From Galbibacter sp038433465 (GTDB taxonomy: Bacteria; Bacteroidota; Bacteroidia; Flavobacteriales; Flavobacteriaceae), in the NCBI RefSeq assembly GCF_038433465.1, contig NZ_JAESVF010000009.1, positions 1-64,000 of the forward strand: a DNA stretch of 64,000 nt, written 5' to 3'. A model generated the notes under the pieces. It had not been told where the DNA came from and ran no database searches. It worked only from the letters and a program-made list of their open reading frames with translations. A program made the position numbers and the translations under genes. Positions 33,796 through 42,987 of this stretch are shown here, in pieces (position 1 is the first letter of the stretch; every line of letters starts with the position of its first letter).

Positions 33796-34614
33796 TTACT
33801 TAAACGATGTCACTCCAAATTTAGCTGCTTCTTCTTTTGCTGAAGGCGCTAAAGCTCTTAAATTTTGAATTCTACTTTCGTTTGAAGGGTGAGTACTCAT
33901 AATTTCTGCAGGTTGCGCTCCACCTTGAGCACTCATACGCTCCCATAATTTAGCAGCTTCATCTGGATTATACCCTGCAATAGCCATTAATCGAAGTCCA
34001 ATAGCATCAGCCTCTGTTTCATGACTTCTACTAAAAGGTAGCATCACTCCTACTTGAGAACCAATACCATACGCTTGATTAAATAAATCGATAGTTTGCG
34101 AGCTACTTCCGCTCATTCCTAAAGCTAAATTTCCTGCTAAAGCTCCGTATTGTTGTAATGTACTTGCACTCATACGTTGAGCTCCGTGGTTTGCCAATGC
34201 GTGTGCTACTTCATGTCCCATAACTACCGCAATCCCTGTGTCGGTTTGCGTAATTGGTAATATTCCGGTATAAAAAACAATTTTACCACCTGGCATACAC
34301 CAAGCATTCACTGTCTCGTCGTCTACCAAATTGTACTCCCAACGGTAATCTTTTAAATAACCTTCATATCCATTAGCATTAAACCAACGCTCGGCAGCAT
34401 TTGCGATACGTTGTCCTACTCTTTTAATTGTTTCAGCATCTGCTGTTCCTGTTACTACTTTGTTTTCACTCAAAAACTGATCGTATTCTGCAAAAGCAGT
34501 TGGAAAAATTTGATCATTCGACTGAAAGTTTAACGTGCTTTTTCCGGTAAAAGGATTGGTAGAACACGAAACTACCAATAAAATAAATACCCCGATAGAA
34601 ATATACTTTTTCAT
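33796..34614 (-). CDS. M48-family metallopeptidase lipoprotein
   Basis: The 272-residue protein has a lipoprotein signal peptide (VVSC, Cys17) and a zinc protease domain with GHEVAHALANHGAQRM near residue 130 and the third-ligand segment SRSHETEADAIGLRLMAIAGYNP. This is the BepA/LoiP-like layout of periplasmic M48 proteases involved in outer-membrane protein quality control. It lies 68 bases downstream of the GH31 gene and ends at the hairpin 33721-33753. Confidence 0.92.
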   Translation of the reverse strand: MKKYISIGVFILLVVSCSTNPFTGKSTLNFQSNDQIFPTAFAEYDQFLSENKVVTGTADAETIKRVGQRIANAAERWFNANGYEGYLKDYRWEYNLVDDETVNAWCMPGGKIVFYTGILPITQTDTGIAVVMGHEVAHALANHGAQRMSASTLQQYGALAGNLALGMSGSSSQTIDLFNQAYGIGSQVGVMLPFSRSHETEADAIGLRLMAIAGYNPDEAAKLWERMSAQGGAQPAEIMSTHPSNESRIQNLRALAPSAKEEAAKFGVTSFK

Positions 34615-34682
34615 TTTTTTTATTTGTTAAGTTAGTTATACTTACAAAGTGTTGTGTATTAACTACAAAATTAATTAAAATA

Positions 34683-37082
34683 TTATAACCCGATGATATG
34701 TAACTCGGTAAATTCTTTTTTAATTGTAAGGTTTGCGTCTCCATTTACGATTAATTCGTGCAAAGGAATATCTACATTATCTATTTGAATGGATGCTATT
34801 TTAAAAGGAAGTCCTATTAAATTTACTTTAAAAGTATTGTAGGTTGTTTCGTATTTTCCTTCTTTAAATTGCTGAATAATTAACTCGTTTGGCTTTCCTG
34901 TAAGTTTAAAAGTTCTTAAACTGTAACGTCCTTTTTTATAATCGTATCCGTCGCCTGCATCTTCATACACTTGCGATTCTTCCTTCCCTTCTTTAAAATA
35001 AACATCTAAACGAAGTTCTTCAATTTCTTTTTCGCCAACATATTGCTGAACTGGATACTTAGGAATAATAGCGCCTTCTTTTATAAAGATTGGAATTTTA
35101 TCAATATCCGCTTCTACCCAAGACTCCTTCCCTCCTTTTGAAATTTCTCCGCCCCAGTAGTTGTACCAGTTTCCTCGCGGAAGATACATTCTTCTTCCTT
35201 TAGAGTTTGGTTCTAAAATTGGACATACCAAAATGTGGTTTCCGAAGATAAACTCATCATTTCGATAATGCGTATGTACATCGCCTTGATCAAAATACAC
35301 CAACGATTTTAACATCGGAATTCCATACTCGGTATACTCGTAAAACATGGTATATAAATACGGAAGTAACTGATACCTGAGTTCGATAAACTTTCGTGTA
35401 ATATTGGTTACTTCTTCATCAAAAGACCAAGGTTCTTGATGACCATGATCTCCGCTAGAATGTACTCTGCAAAACGGATGAAAAACTCCAAGCTGAATCC
35501 ATCGCGCAAAAAGTTCACCAGAAGGTTGCTCCGCAAACCCTCCAATATCGCTTCCTGTAAACGACATTCCACTCATTGCCATACGTTGCACTTGTATATT
35601 AGCAATCCATAAATGCTCCCAAGTGGCAACGTTATCGCCTGTCCATGAAGATGAATAACGCTGTGTACCTGCATACGCTGAACGCGTTATCACAAACGGA
35701 CGCTTAGGAAAAGAATATTTTTTAACTCCTTCATAAGTGGCTCTTGCCATTTGCATTCCGTAGATATTATGCGCTTTTCGATGACTACAATGATGTCCGT
35801 CGTAATGATGCCTCACGTCATCTGGGAAGGTTTTTCCTGGAACTTCCATCACTGCAGGTTCATTCATATCATTCCATACACCTTTTATACCCACTTCAGC
35901 AATAAGTTCTTGATATAAATTTGCCCACCATTCTCTAACTTTCGGATTTGTAAAATCGGGGAAATTACACTCTCCCGGCCAAACCTTTCCTTTCATATAA
36001 GGACCATCGGCACGTTTACAAAAATAGTCGTTGGCAACAGCTTCTTTATAAACCCAATAATTTTTATCAATTTTAATTCCAGGGTCGATAATCGCAATGG
36101 TTTTAAAACCATCATCTGCTAGTTCTTCCACCATTCGTTTTGGATCTGGAAAGTATTCTTTATTCCAAGTGAAACAACGAAACCCTTCCATATAGTCGAT
36201 ATCCAAATAAATAGCGTCGCAAGGTATTTGCAAGCTTCTAAATTGCTGTGCAATCTCTTTTACTCTACGCTCTGGAAAATAGCTCCACTTACACTGATGA
36301 AAACCTAAAACCCACAAAGGAGGCATCTCTGGTTTTCCTGTTAAATCGGTATAACCTGTTACTACTTGTGGTACAGAAGGACCGTAAATAAAGTAATAAT
36401 TCATCTCGCCACCATCTGCCCAAAAGCTGGTAATATTTCTACGTTCTTGACAAAAGTCAAAATGCGATTTAAAGGTATTGTCGAAAAAAATTCCGTAGGC
36501 AGTTTCGTGATGTAAACCAATGTAAAACGGAACACTTTTATATAGCGGGTTTTGGTCTTTCCCAAACGCATATTGATCGGTTACCCAGTTTTCAATTCGC
36601 TTTCCACGTAGGTTTAATTGAGAAGGCTTATCGCCCATTCCGTAAAAACTTTCGGACTCTTGAGAGAACTTACTCATTTTTACAATATTTCCACCAAACT
36701 CGTAACTTTCCTCCCAATGAAAACCCAATTCGTCTTCATTTAAAATATTCCCTTCTAAATCTAAAATTGCCAAGCGCAAATCTAATTTAGAAACACGCAC
36801 TTCCAACTTTGAAGTATGCATACTAAAATGATCTTCAAACTCATTTATCTCCAAATGATTGTAGCCGTATGTAGCGTCATCGCAAATTGCATACGAAAAA
36901 TCGGGTTCAAAATCTTGCTCTACCGCATACCTAAAACGCAACACGCTGTCGCGCAAAAATGAAATTTGCAAAGCAACATTATTACGGGTGTAAAACGTTA
37001 TTTTATCGACTTCCTTTTTATGAGCTACTACTTCGGTCGGGAATAAATTTCCTTTGTATTCGAGTTCGGTATTGGTAATCAT
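34683..37082 (-). CDS. GH31 alpha-glucosidase
   Basis: The 799-residue protein is a glycoside hydrolase family 31 enzyme with an N-terminal galactose-mutarotase-like domain, a TIM barrel and a C-terminal beta domain. The nucleophile region is GVWNDMNEPAVMEV near residue 405, and FTGSDIGGFAEQPSGELFARWIQLG and FRCFTWNKEYFPDPKRM are also family segments. No signal peptide is seen, so it is probably cytoplasmic. The next upstream gene on the same strand is glgB, pointing to intracellular alpha-glucan turnover. A dispersed repeat separates the two genes. Confidence 0.93.
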   Translation of the reverse strand: MITNTELEYKGNLFPTEVVAHKKEVDKITFYTRNNVALQISFLRDSVLRFRYAVEQDFEPDFSYAICDDATYGYNHLEINEFEDHFSMHTSKLEVRVSKLDLRLAILDLEGNILNEDELGFHWEESYEFGGNIVKMSKFSQESESFYGMGDKPSQLNLRGKRIENWVTDQYAFGKDQNPLYKSVPFYIGLHHETAYGIFFDNTFKSHFDFCQERRNITSFWADGGEMNYYFIYGPSVPQVVTGYTDLTGKPEMPPLWVLGFHQCKWSYFPERRVKEIAQQFRSLQIPCDAIYLDIDYMEGFRCFTWNKEYFPDPKRMVEELADDGFKTIAIIDPGIKIDKNYWVYKEAVANDYFCKRADGPYMKGKVWPGECNFPDFTNPKVREWWANLYQELIAEVGIKGVWNDMNEPAVMEVPGKTFPDDVRHHYDGHHCSHRKAHNIYGMQMARATYEGVKKYSFPKRPFVITRSAYAGTQRYSSSWTGDNVATWEHLWIANIQVQRMAMSGMSFTGSDIGGFAEQPSGELFARWIQLGVFHPFCRVHSSGDHGHQEPWSFDEEVTNITRKFIELRYQLLPYLYTMFYEYTEYGIPMLKSLVYFDQGDVHTHYRNDEFIFGNHILVCPILEPNSKGRRMYLPRGNWYNYWGGEISKGGKESWVEADIDKIPIFIKEGAIIPKYPVQQYVGEKEIEELRLDVYFKEGKEESQVYEDAGDGYDYKKGRYSLRTFKLTGKPNELIIQQFKEGKYETTYNTFKVNLIGLPFKIASIQIDNVDIPLHELIVNGDANLTIKKEFTELHIIGL

Positions 37083-37144
37083 TACGTTTCTATAGGTTTA
37101 TTTTTCTGAAATATTTTATTAGTCTATTCGTTAAAACTTAATTT

Positions 37145-37152
37145 CAAATTTA
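37145..37152 (-). promoter_or_regulatory. TAnnTTTG minus-7 box for the GH31 gene
   Basis: The minus strand reads TAAATTTG, 62 bases upstream of the ATG at 37082. Confidence 0.45.
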
Positions 37153-37185
37153 TAATCGTTTCTTTTTATTTCTTAAGTAATATTT

Positions 37186-37358
37186 CATTTTTGTCTTGAC
37201 ACAAAAACGAAACAAAAAAGTCAAGACTGATTAAAAAAGTATAAAAAAATCTACGGAACCATCCTCCACAGATAAAAAGAACTCGCTTCGCTCAAACAGC
37301 TTTTTATCTCTCACCCAAACTGCTTCCTTGATTTTAAATACTTTTTAAAATATGTCGG
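37186..37358 (+). repeat. Dispersed repeat, copy A
   Basis: This is about 170 bases shared with copies B (45335) and C (50727) in the same orientation. It contains an 8-base inverted repeat, GTCTTGAC at 37193-37200 with GTCAAGAC at 37220-37227, and a 10-base inverted repeat, AGATAAAAAG at 37270-37279 with CTTTTTATCT at 37300-37309. It is the most diverged of the three and lacks the 3' extension shared by B and C. It fills most of the space between glgB and GH31. Confidence 0.85.
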
Positions 37359-37386
37359 TTTAAATAAATTTAATATTGAACTTTAA

Positions 37387-39297
37387 TCAAGAAACAATTT
37401 TAAAAACTACAACTGCTAGTGGCGGTAAAGTTATTGCTACGGAAAAGTTTTTACCGTTATAAGCTATTGTTTCAATTGAAACAGACTTGCTATTCATAAC
37501 TCCACTTCCTCCGTAGTGCTGAGCGTCGCTGTTGAAAATTTCTTCCAACCTTCCTTCTTGCGGAACTCCAATTCGGTAATTTTCTCTTACAACAGGTGTA
37601 AAATTACACACTATTACCAAGTTATTTTCAATATAATGTCCTTTTCTTAAGTATGATAATACTGAATTTTCTGAATCGCCGTAATTTATCCATTCAAATC
37701 CTTCAGCACTAAATTGTTTTTCGTGTAAAGCTGGTTGTTCTTTGTAAAGTTTATTTAAATCGGCTACACATTTTTGTACCCTTTGATGTCCGTTATACTG
37801 CAACAAATGCCAATCTAAACTTGTTTGAAAATTCCACTCGGAAGATTGCGCAATTTCATTCCCCATAAAAAGTAAATTCGTACCAGGATGTGTAAACATA
37901 TAACCATACAACAACCTCATATTTGCGAAACGTTGCCACTCATCTCCTTGCATCCTTCCGAAGATAGAACTTTTTCCGTGTACCACTTCGTCGTGACTGA
38001 GCGGTAACATAAAGTTTTCAGAAAAAGCATACGTCATACTAAAAGTAATATCGTTTTGATGGTATTTTCGGTGGATAGCTTCTTTCTTGAAATATTCGAG
38101 TGTATCGTGCATCCAACCCATCATCCATTTCATTCCGAAGCCTAGACCACCTAAATAAACAGGTTTTGAAACCATCGAAAAGGAAGTCGACTCCTCCGCA
38201 ATAGTTTGAACGCCTTCGAAATTTGTATACACTGCTTCGTTCATTTCTTTGATAAACGAAATAGCCTCTAAATTTTCTCGCCCACCGTAAATATTAGGCT
38301 CCCACTCGCCCTCTTCTCTGGAATAATCTAAATACAACATCGAAGCAACAGCATCTACTCGTAAGCCATCGACATGGTATTTATCCAACCAAAAAAGTGC
38401 ATTGCTTATCAAAAAAGCGCGAACTTCATTTCGCTCGTAATTAAAAATTAAACTTTTCCAATCGGGGTGATACCCTTTTTTACGGTCGGGATGTTCGTAC
38501 AAATGCGAACCATCAAAATATCCTAATCCGTGTGCATCGTCTGGAAAATGCGATGGCACCCAATCTAAAATCACACCAATACCTGCTTGATGCAAAGCAT
38601 CAACCAAGGTCATAAACTCTTGTGGCGTTCCAAAACGAGAGGTCGGAGCATAATATCCCGTTATTTGATATCCCCAGGAAGGATCGTACGGATATTCCAT
38701 AACAGGCATAAACTCTACATGTGTAAAATTCATTTCTGTAACATACTGCACTAAAACATCGGCAAGCTCTAAATAATTCAAAGGCCTACCTCCTTCTTCC
38801 AACTTTCGTCGCCAAGAACCAATATGTACTTCGTATACAGAAAACGGTTTATCGAGCGCATTGTAATCTTTTCTATGCTTCAGCCAATTGGCATCTTTCC
38901 ATTTATAAGAAGTGTCCCAAACTATGGACGCAGTATTCGGAGATTTTTCAGCATAAAAAGCAAAAGGATCGGCCTTTTCAGTCTGAATATCTAAATGATG
39001 CGAAGTGATTTTATATTTGTAAGCGGTACCATGAGAAATTTCAGGAATAAAACCTTCCCAAATACCCGACTCATCCCATCTTACATGAAGTTGGTGTTCG
39101 TCTTTTTGCCAATAATTAAAATCGCCTACCACCGAAACCGACTTTGCCGTAGGCGCCCAAACCGCAAAATAACATCCTTTTACGCCATCGACTTCAATTA
39201 AATGAGCTCCCAATTTTTCATAAAGTTTGTAATGCTTGCCTGCTTTAAATAAGTCAATATCAAAAGAAGTAAATAAACTATGCGGTTGTACTTTCAT
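37387..39297 (-). CDS. glgB: 1,4-alpha-glucan branching enzyme
   Basis: GlgB introduces alpha-1,6 branches into glycogen. The 636-residue protein has an N-terminal carbohydrate-binding beta-sandwich (YFAVWAPTAKSVSVVGDFNYW near 45-65) and a GH13 barrel with DGLRVDAVASMLYLDYSREEGEW (nucleophile Asp), TIAEEST (acid/base Glu) and LPLSHDEVVHGK (third Asp). glgA and glgC are not in this window. It lies upstream of the GH31 gene on the same strand with a repeat between. Confidence 0.96.
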   Translation of the reverse strand: MKVQPHSLFTSFDIDLFKAGKHYKLYEKLGAHLIEVDGVKGCYFAVWAPTAKSVSVVGDFNYWQKDEHQLHVRWDESGIWEGFIPEISHGTAYKYKITSHHLDIQTEKADPFAFYAEKSPNTASIVWDTSYKWKDANWLKHRKDYNALDKPFSVYEVHIGSWRRKLEEGGRPLNYLELADVLVQYVTEMNFTHVEFMPVMEYPYDPSWGYQITGYYAPTSRFGTPQEFMTLVDALHQAGIGVILDWVPSHFPDDAHGLGYFDGSHLYEHPDRKKGYHPDWKSLIFNYERNEVRAFLISNALFWLDKYHVDGLRVDAVASMLYLDYSREEGEWEPNIYGGRENLEAISFIKEMNEAVYTNFEGVQTIAEESTSFSMVSKPVYLGGLGFGMKWMMGWMHDTLEYFKKEAIHRKYHQNDITFSMTYAFSENFMLPLSHDEVVHGKSSIFGRMQGDEWQRFANMRLLYGYMFTHPGTNLLFMGNEIAQSSEWNFQTSLDWHLLQYNGHQRVQKCVADLNKLYKEQPALHEKQFSAEGFEWINYGDSENSVLSYLRKGHYIENNLVIVCNFTPVVRENYRIGVPQEGRLEEIFNSDAQHYGGSGVMNSKSVSIETIAYNGKNFSVAITLPPLAVVVFKIVS

Positions 39298-39463
39298 CCG
39301 TAAACAAATAGGTTGGTGTTAATTTCAATTCTAATATTCAATATACCATTTTTACTGTTAATCTGTAATTATAAATTCAGAATTTAGCTATCAAATATGC
39401 TTCTTAAATGTATAAAAAAAGGATTTAAAATAATACATTGCAACTTCAAATTAGCATTAAATA

Positions 39464-40333
39464 ATGTCAAAAAAGAAAGAAAACTATCAGCAATCGGTTA
39501 AAATTCCGAAAGCGATAACCTTATCTGCAAAAACTTTACAATTTATTTCTCCTCAATTGGCAAGCAAATATGTGGCAAAACTATTTGCTACACCCATTAA
39601 ACATGCCACGCCAAAACGAGAGTTAAAAATGGATGAAGCTGCTAAAAAAGAGTGGCTAACTATTCCTTCGCTTCAAAAAGATGTAATGGTGTATTTGTAT
39701 GGCCAAAGCGATAAAAAAGTTTTATTGGTACACGGTTGGAGCGGTCGAGGTACGCAACTTTCTAAAATTGCCGACACGCTTTTAAAAGCAGGTTATAGCA
39801 CCGTTAGTTTTGACGCTCCTGCGCATGGACGCTCAACTGGAAAAACCACTAACATGCTTGAGTTTATTGATACCGTTATGGAAATCGATAAAAAATACGG
39901 TCCCTTCGAAGCTGCTGTTGGACACTCTTTAGGAAGTATGACTTTGGTAAACTGTGCCAGTAGAGGATTAAAAACTAAAGCGATGGTTTTAATTGGTAGC
40001 GGAGATAAAATTGATGATATTATTTATGATTTTGCCTTTAAATTAGGATTAAAAGAAAAGATTGGAGACCGTTTAAAACTGAATTTTGATAACATTGCAA
40101 TGGAAGATGTAAACAATTATTCTGCAAGCTTTGCTGCGGAAAAAGTTACAATTCCTGTACTACTTTTCCATGATGAAAACGATTTGGACTCGCCTATCGC
40201 TTCTTCTGAAAACATTCATCATAAATTAAAAAATTCAACGCTCATTAGAACGAAGGGCCTCGGACACCGAAAAATATTAGGAAATGATGAAGTTATCAAA
40301 CAGCTATCAGATTTTATAAAACTACATTCATAA
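39464..40333 (+). CDS. Alpha/beta hydrolase
   Basis: The 289-residue protein has the oxyanion segment VLLVHGWSGRGTQL, the nucleophile elbow GHSLGSM (Ser near 162), a late acid in FHDENDLDSP and a histidine in TKGLGHRKIL. No signal peptide is seen, so it is probably cytoplasmic. The substrate is unknown. It is a stand-alone gene divergent from glgB. Confidence 0.88.
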   Translation: MSKKKENYQQSVKIPKAITLSAKTLQFISPQLASKYVAKLFATPIKHATPKRELKMDEAAKKEWLTIPSLQKDVMVYLYGQSDKKVLLVHGWSGRGTQLSKIADTLLKAGYSTVSFDAPAHGRSTGKTTNMLEFIDTVMEIDKKYGPFEAAVGHSLGSMTLVNCASRGLKTKAMVLIGSGDKIDDIIYDFAFKLGLKEKIGDRLKLNFDNIAMEDVNNYSASFAAEKVTIPVLLFHDENDLDSPIASSENIHHKLKNSTLIRTKGLGHRKILGNDEVIKQLSDFIKLHS

Positions 40334-40362
40334 AAAAGTAGTAATTTTAAAAACAAAAATTG

Positions 40363-40379
40363 TTGGCACAACATTTGTA
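40363..40379 (+). promoter_or_regulatory. Possible sigma-54-like promoter
   Basis: TTGGCAC at 40363-40369 is followed by TTTGT at 40374-40378. This resembles the minus-24/minus-12 pattern of sigma-54, except that the minus-12 GC is GT here. The ATG of the lipoprotein gene is 25 bases downstream. It is a weak call. Confidence 0.25.
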
Positions 40380-40403
40380 TTCAACTCAATAAACAAAACA
40401 ATT

Positions 40404-40910
40404 ATGAAAAAAATATTCGCACTTTTATTTGTATCCACATTTATTTTTACCGCATGTGAAGGACCTCAAGGGCCTCCAGGTTTTGACGGAGAAGACGGTG
40501 TTAACATCGTTGGTGAAACTTACGAATTTAGCAACGTTAACTTTGCGTCGTCAAACGATTATGTATTTGAAGCTACTTTCAATCCTTCTTTATATGAAGG
40601 AGATGTAATGTTAGCATACCGATTAGAGTCTGTTTACAACGGACTAGATGTATGGGAACCACTTCCTACAGTTTCTTACTATAACAATGATACTGGAGAT
40701 AATTTATTATACAGATACAACTATACGATAAACGATATTAATATTATTGTTGAGTCTTCTAACTTTGCGGCTTTTGGTGCAGAGTATTTAAACAATCAAG
40801 TTTTTAGAGTGGTTATTGTTCCTTCAGACTTAGTTAGCAAAGTAGATACAAACAATATTAATGAAGTAATGCAAGCGGCAAATATCAAATCAATACAAAC
40901 GCTAAACTAA
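40404..40910 (+). CDS. Lipoprotein with a collagen-like stub
   Basis: The 168-residue protein has a lipobox FTAC (Cys18) followed at once by four Gly-X-Y triplets, GPQ GPP GFD GED, and then a beta-rich domain without a recognised family. The collagen-like stub may act as a rigid spacer next to the lipid anchor. The function of the main domain is unknown. A terminator follows. Confidence 0.75.
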   Translation: MKKIFALLFVSTFIFTACEGPQGPPGFDGEDGVNIVGETYEFSNVNFASSNDYVFEATFNPSLYEGDVMLAYRLESVYNGLDVWEPLPTVSYYNNDTGDNLLYRYNYTINDINIIVESSNFAAFGAEYLNNQVFRVVIVPSDLVSKVDTNNINEVMQAANIKSIQTLN

Positions 40911-40933
40911 CAACATATTGATATAAAAATTAC

Positions 40934-40967
40934 AAATCCTGAAAGTATTTCTTTCAGGATTTTTTTA
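40934..40967. terminator. Bidirectional terminator
   Basis: AAATCCTGAAAG at 40934-40945 pairs perfectly with CTTTCAGGATTT at 40951-40962 around a 5-base loop, followed by a T-run. It lies between two convergent genes. Confidence 0.9.
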
Positions 40968-40968
40968 T

Positions 40969-41478
40969 TCAATAATTAAACTTCAATAACACTTCATCCA
41001 TAAAACTATGCAAAGTCAACATATCCTCTTTGCTTGCATTCTTTCCTAAACTTCCTATAAAATATAGCACTACCCAAAGTATAATTAATACAACCATTAC
41101 TCCTATTTGTAGTTTATACGGGTTGTTGATACTCCAATTACTATACGCCCAAACGCCAAAGCCTAAAAACAGTGTTGCCACAATAAAGTGCACAAACATA
41201 AACAAACTCCACACCGTAGGATTTGGTCCAAACAAACCGTAAATTTTACTATAAGTAGGATTTCCCTCTATTTCATTTATTTCTAAATGAAGTTGAGGCG
41301 ACCAAAAGTGCTGTTTCGATTTTGGAAATTTTATAAAAACATGGTCGTCTACTCGAGTTACAATTATTGCTGAATTTACCTTTTTAGCAGTGTCAAAAGC
41401 AGTTAATAACTGTTCTTTGGGTAAAGGTATTTCCTTCTGAAATCTTGGACGTAAAACAATGGTATTGGTTGTAGACAT
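40969..41478 (-). CDS. Hypothetical membrane protein
   Basis: The protein is not recognised. It has 169 residues with a soluble N-terminal part (about 1-85) and two hydrophobic segments at about 90-110 and 123-143, followed by a short charged tail. No catalytic motif is visible. It is monocistronic, between a shared terminator and msrB, which is divergent. Confidence 0.7.
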   Translation of the reverse strand: MSTTNTIVLRPRFQKEIPLPKEQLLTAFDTAKKVNSAIIVTRVDDHVFIKFPKSKQHFWSPQLHLEINEIEGNPTYSKIYGLFGPNPTVWSLFMFVHFIVATLFLGFGVWAYSNWSINNPYKLQIGVMVVLIILWVVLYFIGSLGKNASKEDMLTLHSFMDEVLLKFNY

Positions 41479-41587
41479 TTTTCTTTTTATGGCTTCTGAA
41501 GATACAAATTAACTTTAAACAGTGTAAGGTTTTCACTTATTTACAGACTTATACATCAGTTAAAAACTTTAAAATCAATCATTTTAC

Positions 41588-42082
41588 ATGAAAAATATTT
41601 TCTTATTCATTGGCTGTATGTTGCTCTTAAGTTGCAACGGAAAAGCTCAAAACAAAAACTCGCAACAGGAAGTTAGACAAACAAACAAGTTCCCTGTTAC
41701 TAAAACTGATGCTGAGTGGAAAGCAGAATTAAGCGAAGCGGAATATTATGTACTTAGAAAAGCAGGAACCGAACGCCCTTTTACCAGCGAACTTTTGGAG
41801 ATAAAAAAGAAAGGAACTTATGTTTGTGCTGCCTGCGGAAACCCTTTATTCAGAAGCGAACATAAATTTAATTCGGGTACGGGTTGGCCAAGTTTTGACA
41901 GAGCTATTGAAGGAAATGTAGCCTATGGTGTTGATAACAAAATAGGTGTTCCGAGAGATGAAGAGCATTGTGCGCGTTGTGGCGGACATTTGGGACACGT
42001 TTTTGACGATGGACCAAGTAACACCACTGGAAAAAGACACTGTATAAACGGAGTTGCTTTAAACTTTGTAGCAGACAAATAA
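41588..42082 (+). CDS. msrB: Exported peptide-methionine (R)-S-oxide reductase
   Basis: MsrB reduces methionine-R-sulfoxide in damaged proteins. The 164-residue protein has a lipoprotein-type signal peptide (LLLSC, Cys16), so it acts outside the cytoplasm. Two zinc-binding CXXC motifs (CAACG and CARCGG) are present, with the GTGWPSFDRAI segment and the catalytic cysteine in KRHCINGVALNF near the C-terminus. It is monocistronic and followed by a double hairpin. Confidence 0.95.
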   Translation: MKNIFLFIGCMLLLSCNGKAQNKNSQQEVRQTNKFPVTKTDAEWKAELSEAEYYVLRKAGTERPFTSELLEIKKKGTYVCAACGNPLFRSEHKFNSGTGWPSFDRAIEGNVAYGVDNKIGVPRDEEHCARCGGHLGHVFDDGPSNTTGKRHCINGVALNFVADK

Positions 42083-42092
42083 TATAAACATT

Positions 42093-42157
42093 GAGGTTTC
42101 CCCCAACCTCTCGAATCAGCTATTTAGTGTAATGCTAAATAGTTGATTCCCTTTTTT
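42093..42157 (+). terminator. Double-hairpin terminator after msrB
   Basis: GAGGTT at 42093-42098 pairs with AACCTC at 42105-42110. A second, longer stem pairs 42114-42127 (AATCAGCTATTTAG) with 42135-42148 and is followed by a T-rich run. Confidence 0.75.
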
Positions 42158-42158
42158 C

Positions 42159-42725
42159 TTAAAGCTGAAATCTTTTAATACAATAAAAGTACAGACGAGA
42201 AAACAACCAACCTAAAGTCATCCCGATAGCCATTCCTGTGATTACATCTAACGGGAAATGAACTCCGATGTAAATTCGGCTATACGCAACGGCTATTCCC
42301 CAAACTACCAATAAAAAAGGAAGCCATTTGTAATTTTTAAAAAGCAGTATTGAAAAGAAAGTTACAACGGCTAGCGCATTGGAAGCATGCGCAGAAAAAT
42401 ACCCAAATTGACCTCCGCAATACGATTTAACCAATCTCATATACGGAATAAGTTGCTCATTATGGCAAGGTCTTAAACGCTCAAATCCGTATTTAAATGC
42501 ATTCGCTAACTGGTCTGTTACAGCAATCATAAGTGCGACCAACACTAAAACCATTAAAGTTTTTTTCCATTTTAAAGTTCTAAAACACAAAATGAGTAAA
42601 AAAACATACAAAGGAATCGACGCCCATTTGTTGGTGATAAACATCCAAAAGTCGTCGTATGGTTTACTTCCTAAGCCGTTTAGAAATAAAAATAATTGTT
42701 GGTCGTATGCTATTAATTCCTCCAT
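42159..42725 (-). CDS. PAP2-family membrane phosphatase
   Basis: The 188-residue protein has about five hydrophobic segments and the PAP2 motifs KYGFERLRPC, SAHASNALAVVTF and YSRIYIGVHFPLDVITG. Members remove phosphate from lipids such as undecaprenyl or phosphatidylglycerol phosphates. The substrate is not shown by the sequence. The start lies 5 bases after the 75-residue gene, suggesting one transcript. Confidence 0.92.
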   Translation of the reverse strand: MEELIAYDQQLFLFLNGLGSKPYDDFWMFITNKWASIPLYVFLLILCFRTLKWKKTLMVLVLVALMIAVTDQLANAFKYGFERLRPCHNEQLIPYMRLVKSYCGGQFGYFSAHASNALAVVTFFSILLFKNYKWLPFLLVVWGIAVAYSRIYIGVHFPLDVITGMAIGMTLGWLFSRLYFYCIKRFQL

Positions 42726-42730
42726 AACAA

Positions 42731-42958
42731 CTATTCGTCGTATCTACTTACCTCACGGTCGTAAAACTCGTTGGCAGCTTGAATAAGATTTTCAGCTTCA
42801 GTTTCTAATTCTCTTTCATCTTCCGCAGTAAAATCTTCCATCCACTCTACTTCATCATCTTCTAAATTGATAATAAAACGAGGATATTCAGTATGAATAA
42901 TAAAAATTGCATTTGGATAATCAGTATTATCGCCTAATATAAATTTTGGTAATTCCAT
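42731..42958 (-). CDS. Small acidic hypothetical protein
   Basis: The function is not recognised. The 75-residue protein is acidic, with an N-terminal half rich in short strands (FILGDNTDYPNAIFIIHTEYPRF) and a glutamate-rich helical C-terminus. It lies 5 bases upstream of the PAP2 gene and 29 bases downstream of the MATE gene on the same strand, so all three are probably one operon. Confidence 0.7.
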   Translation of the reverse strand: MELPKFILGDNTDYPNAIFIIHTEYPRFIINLEDDEVEWMEDFTAEDERELETEAENLIQAANEFYDREVSRYDE

Positions 42959-42987
42959 TTTCTTAAAATATACGTTTTGAACAAAAA

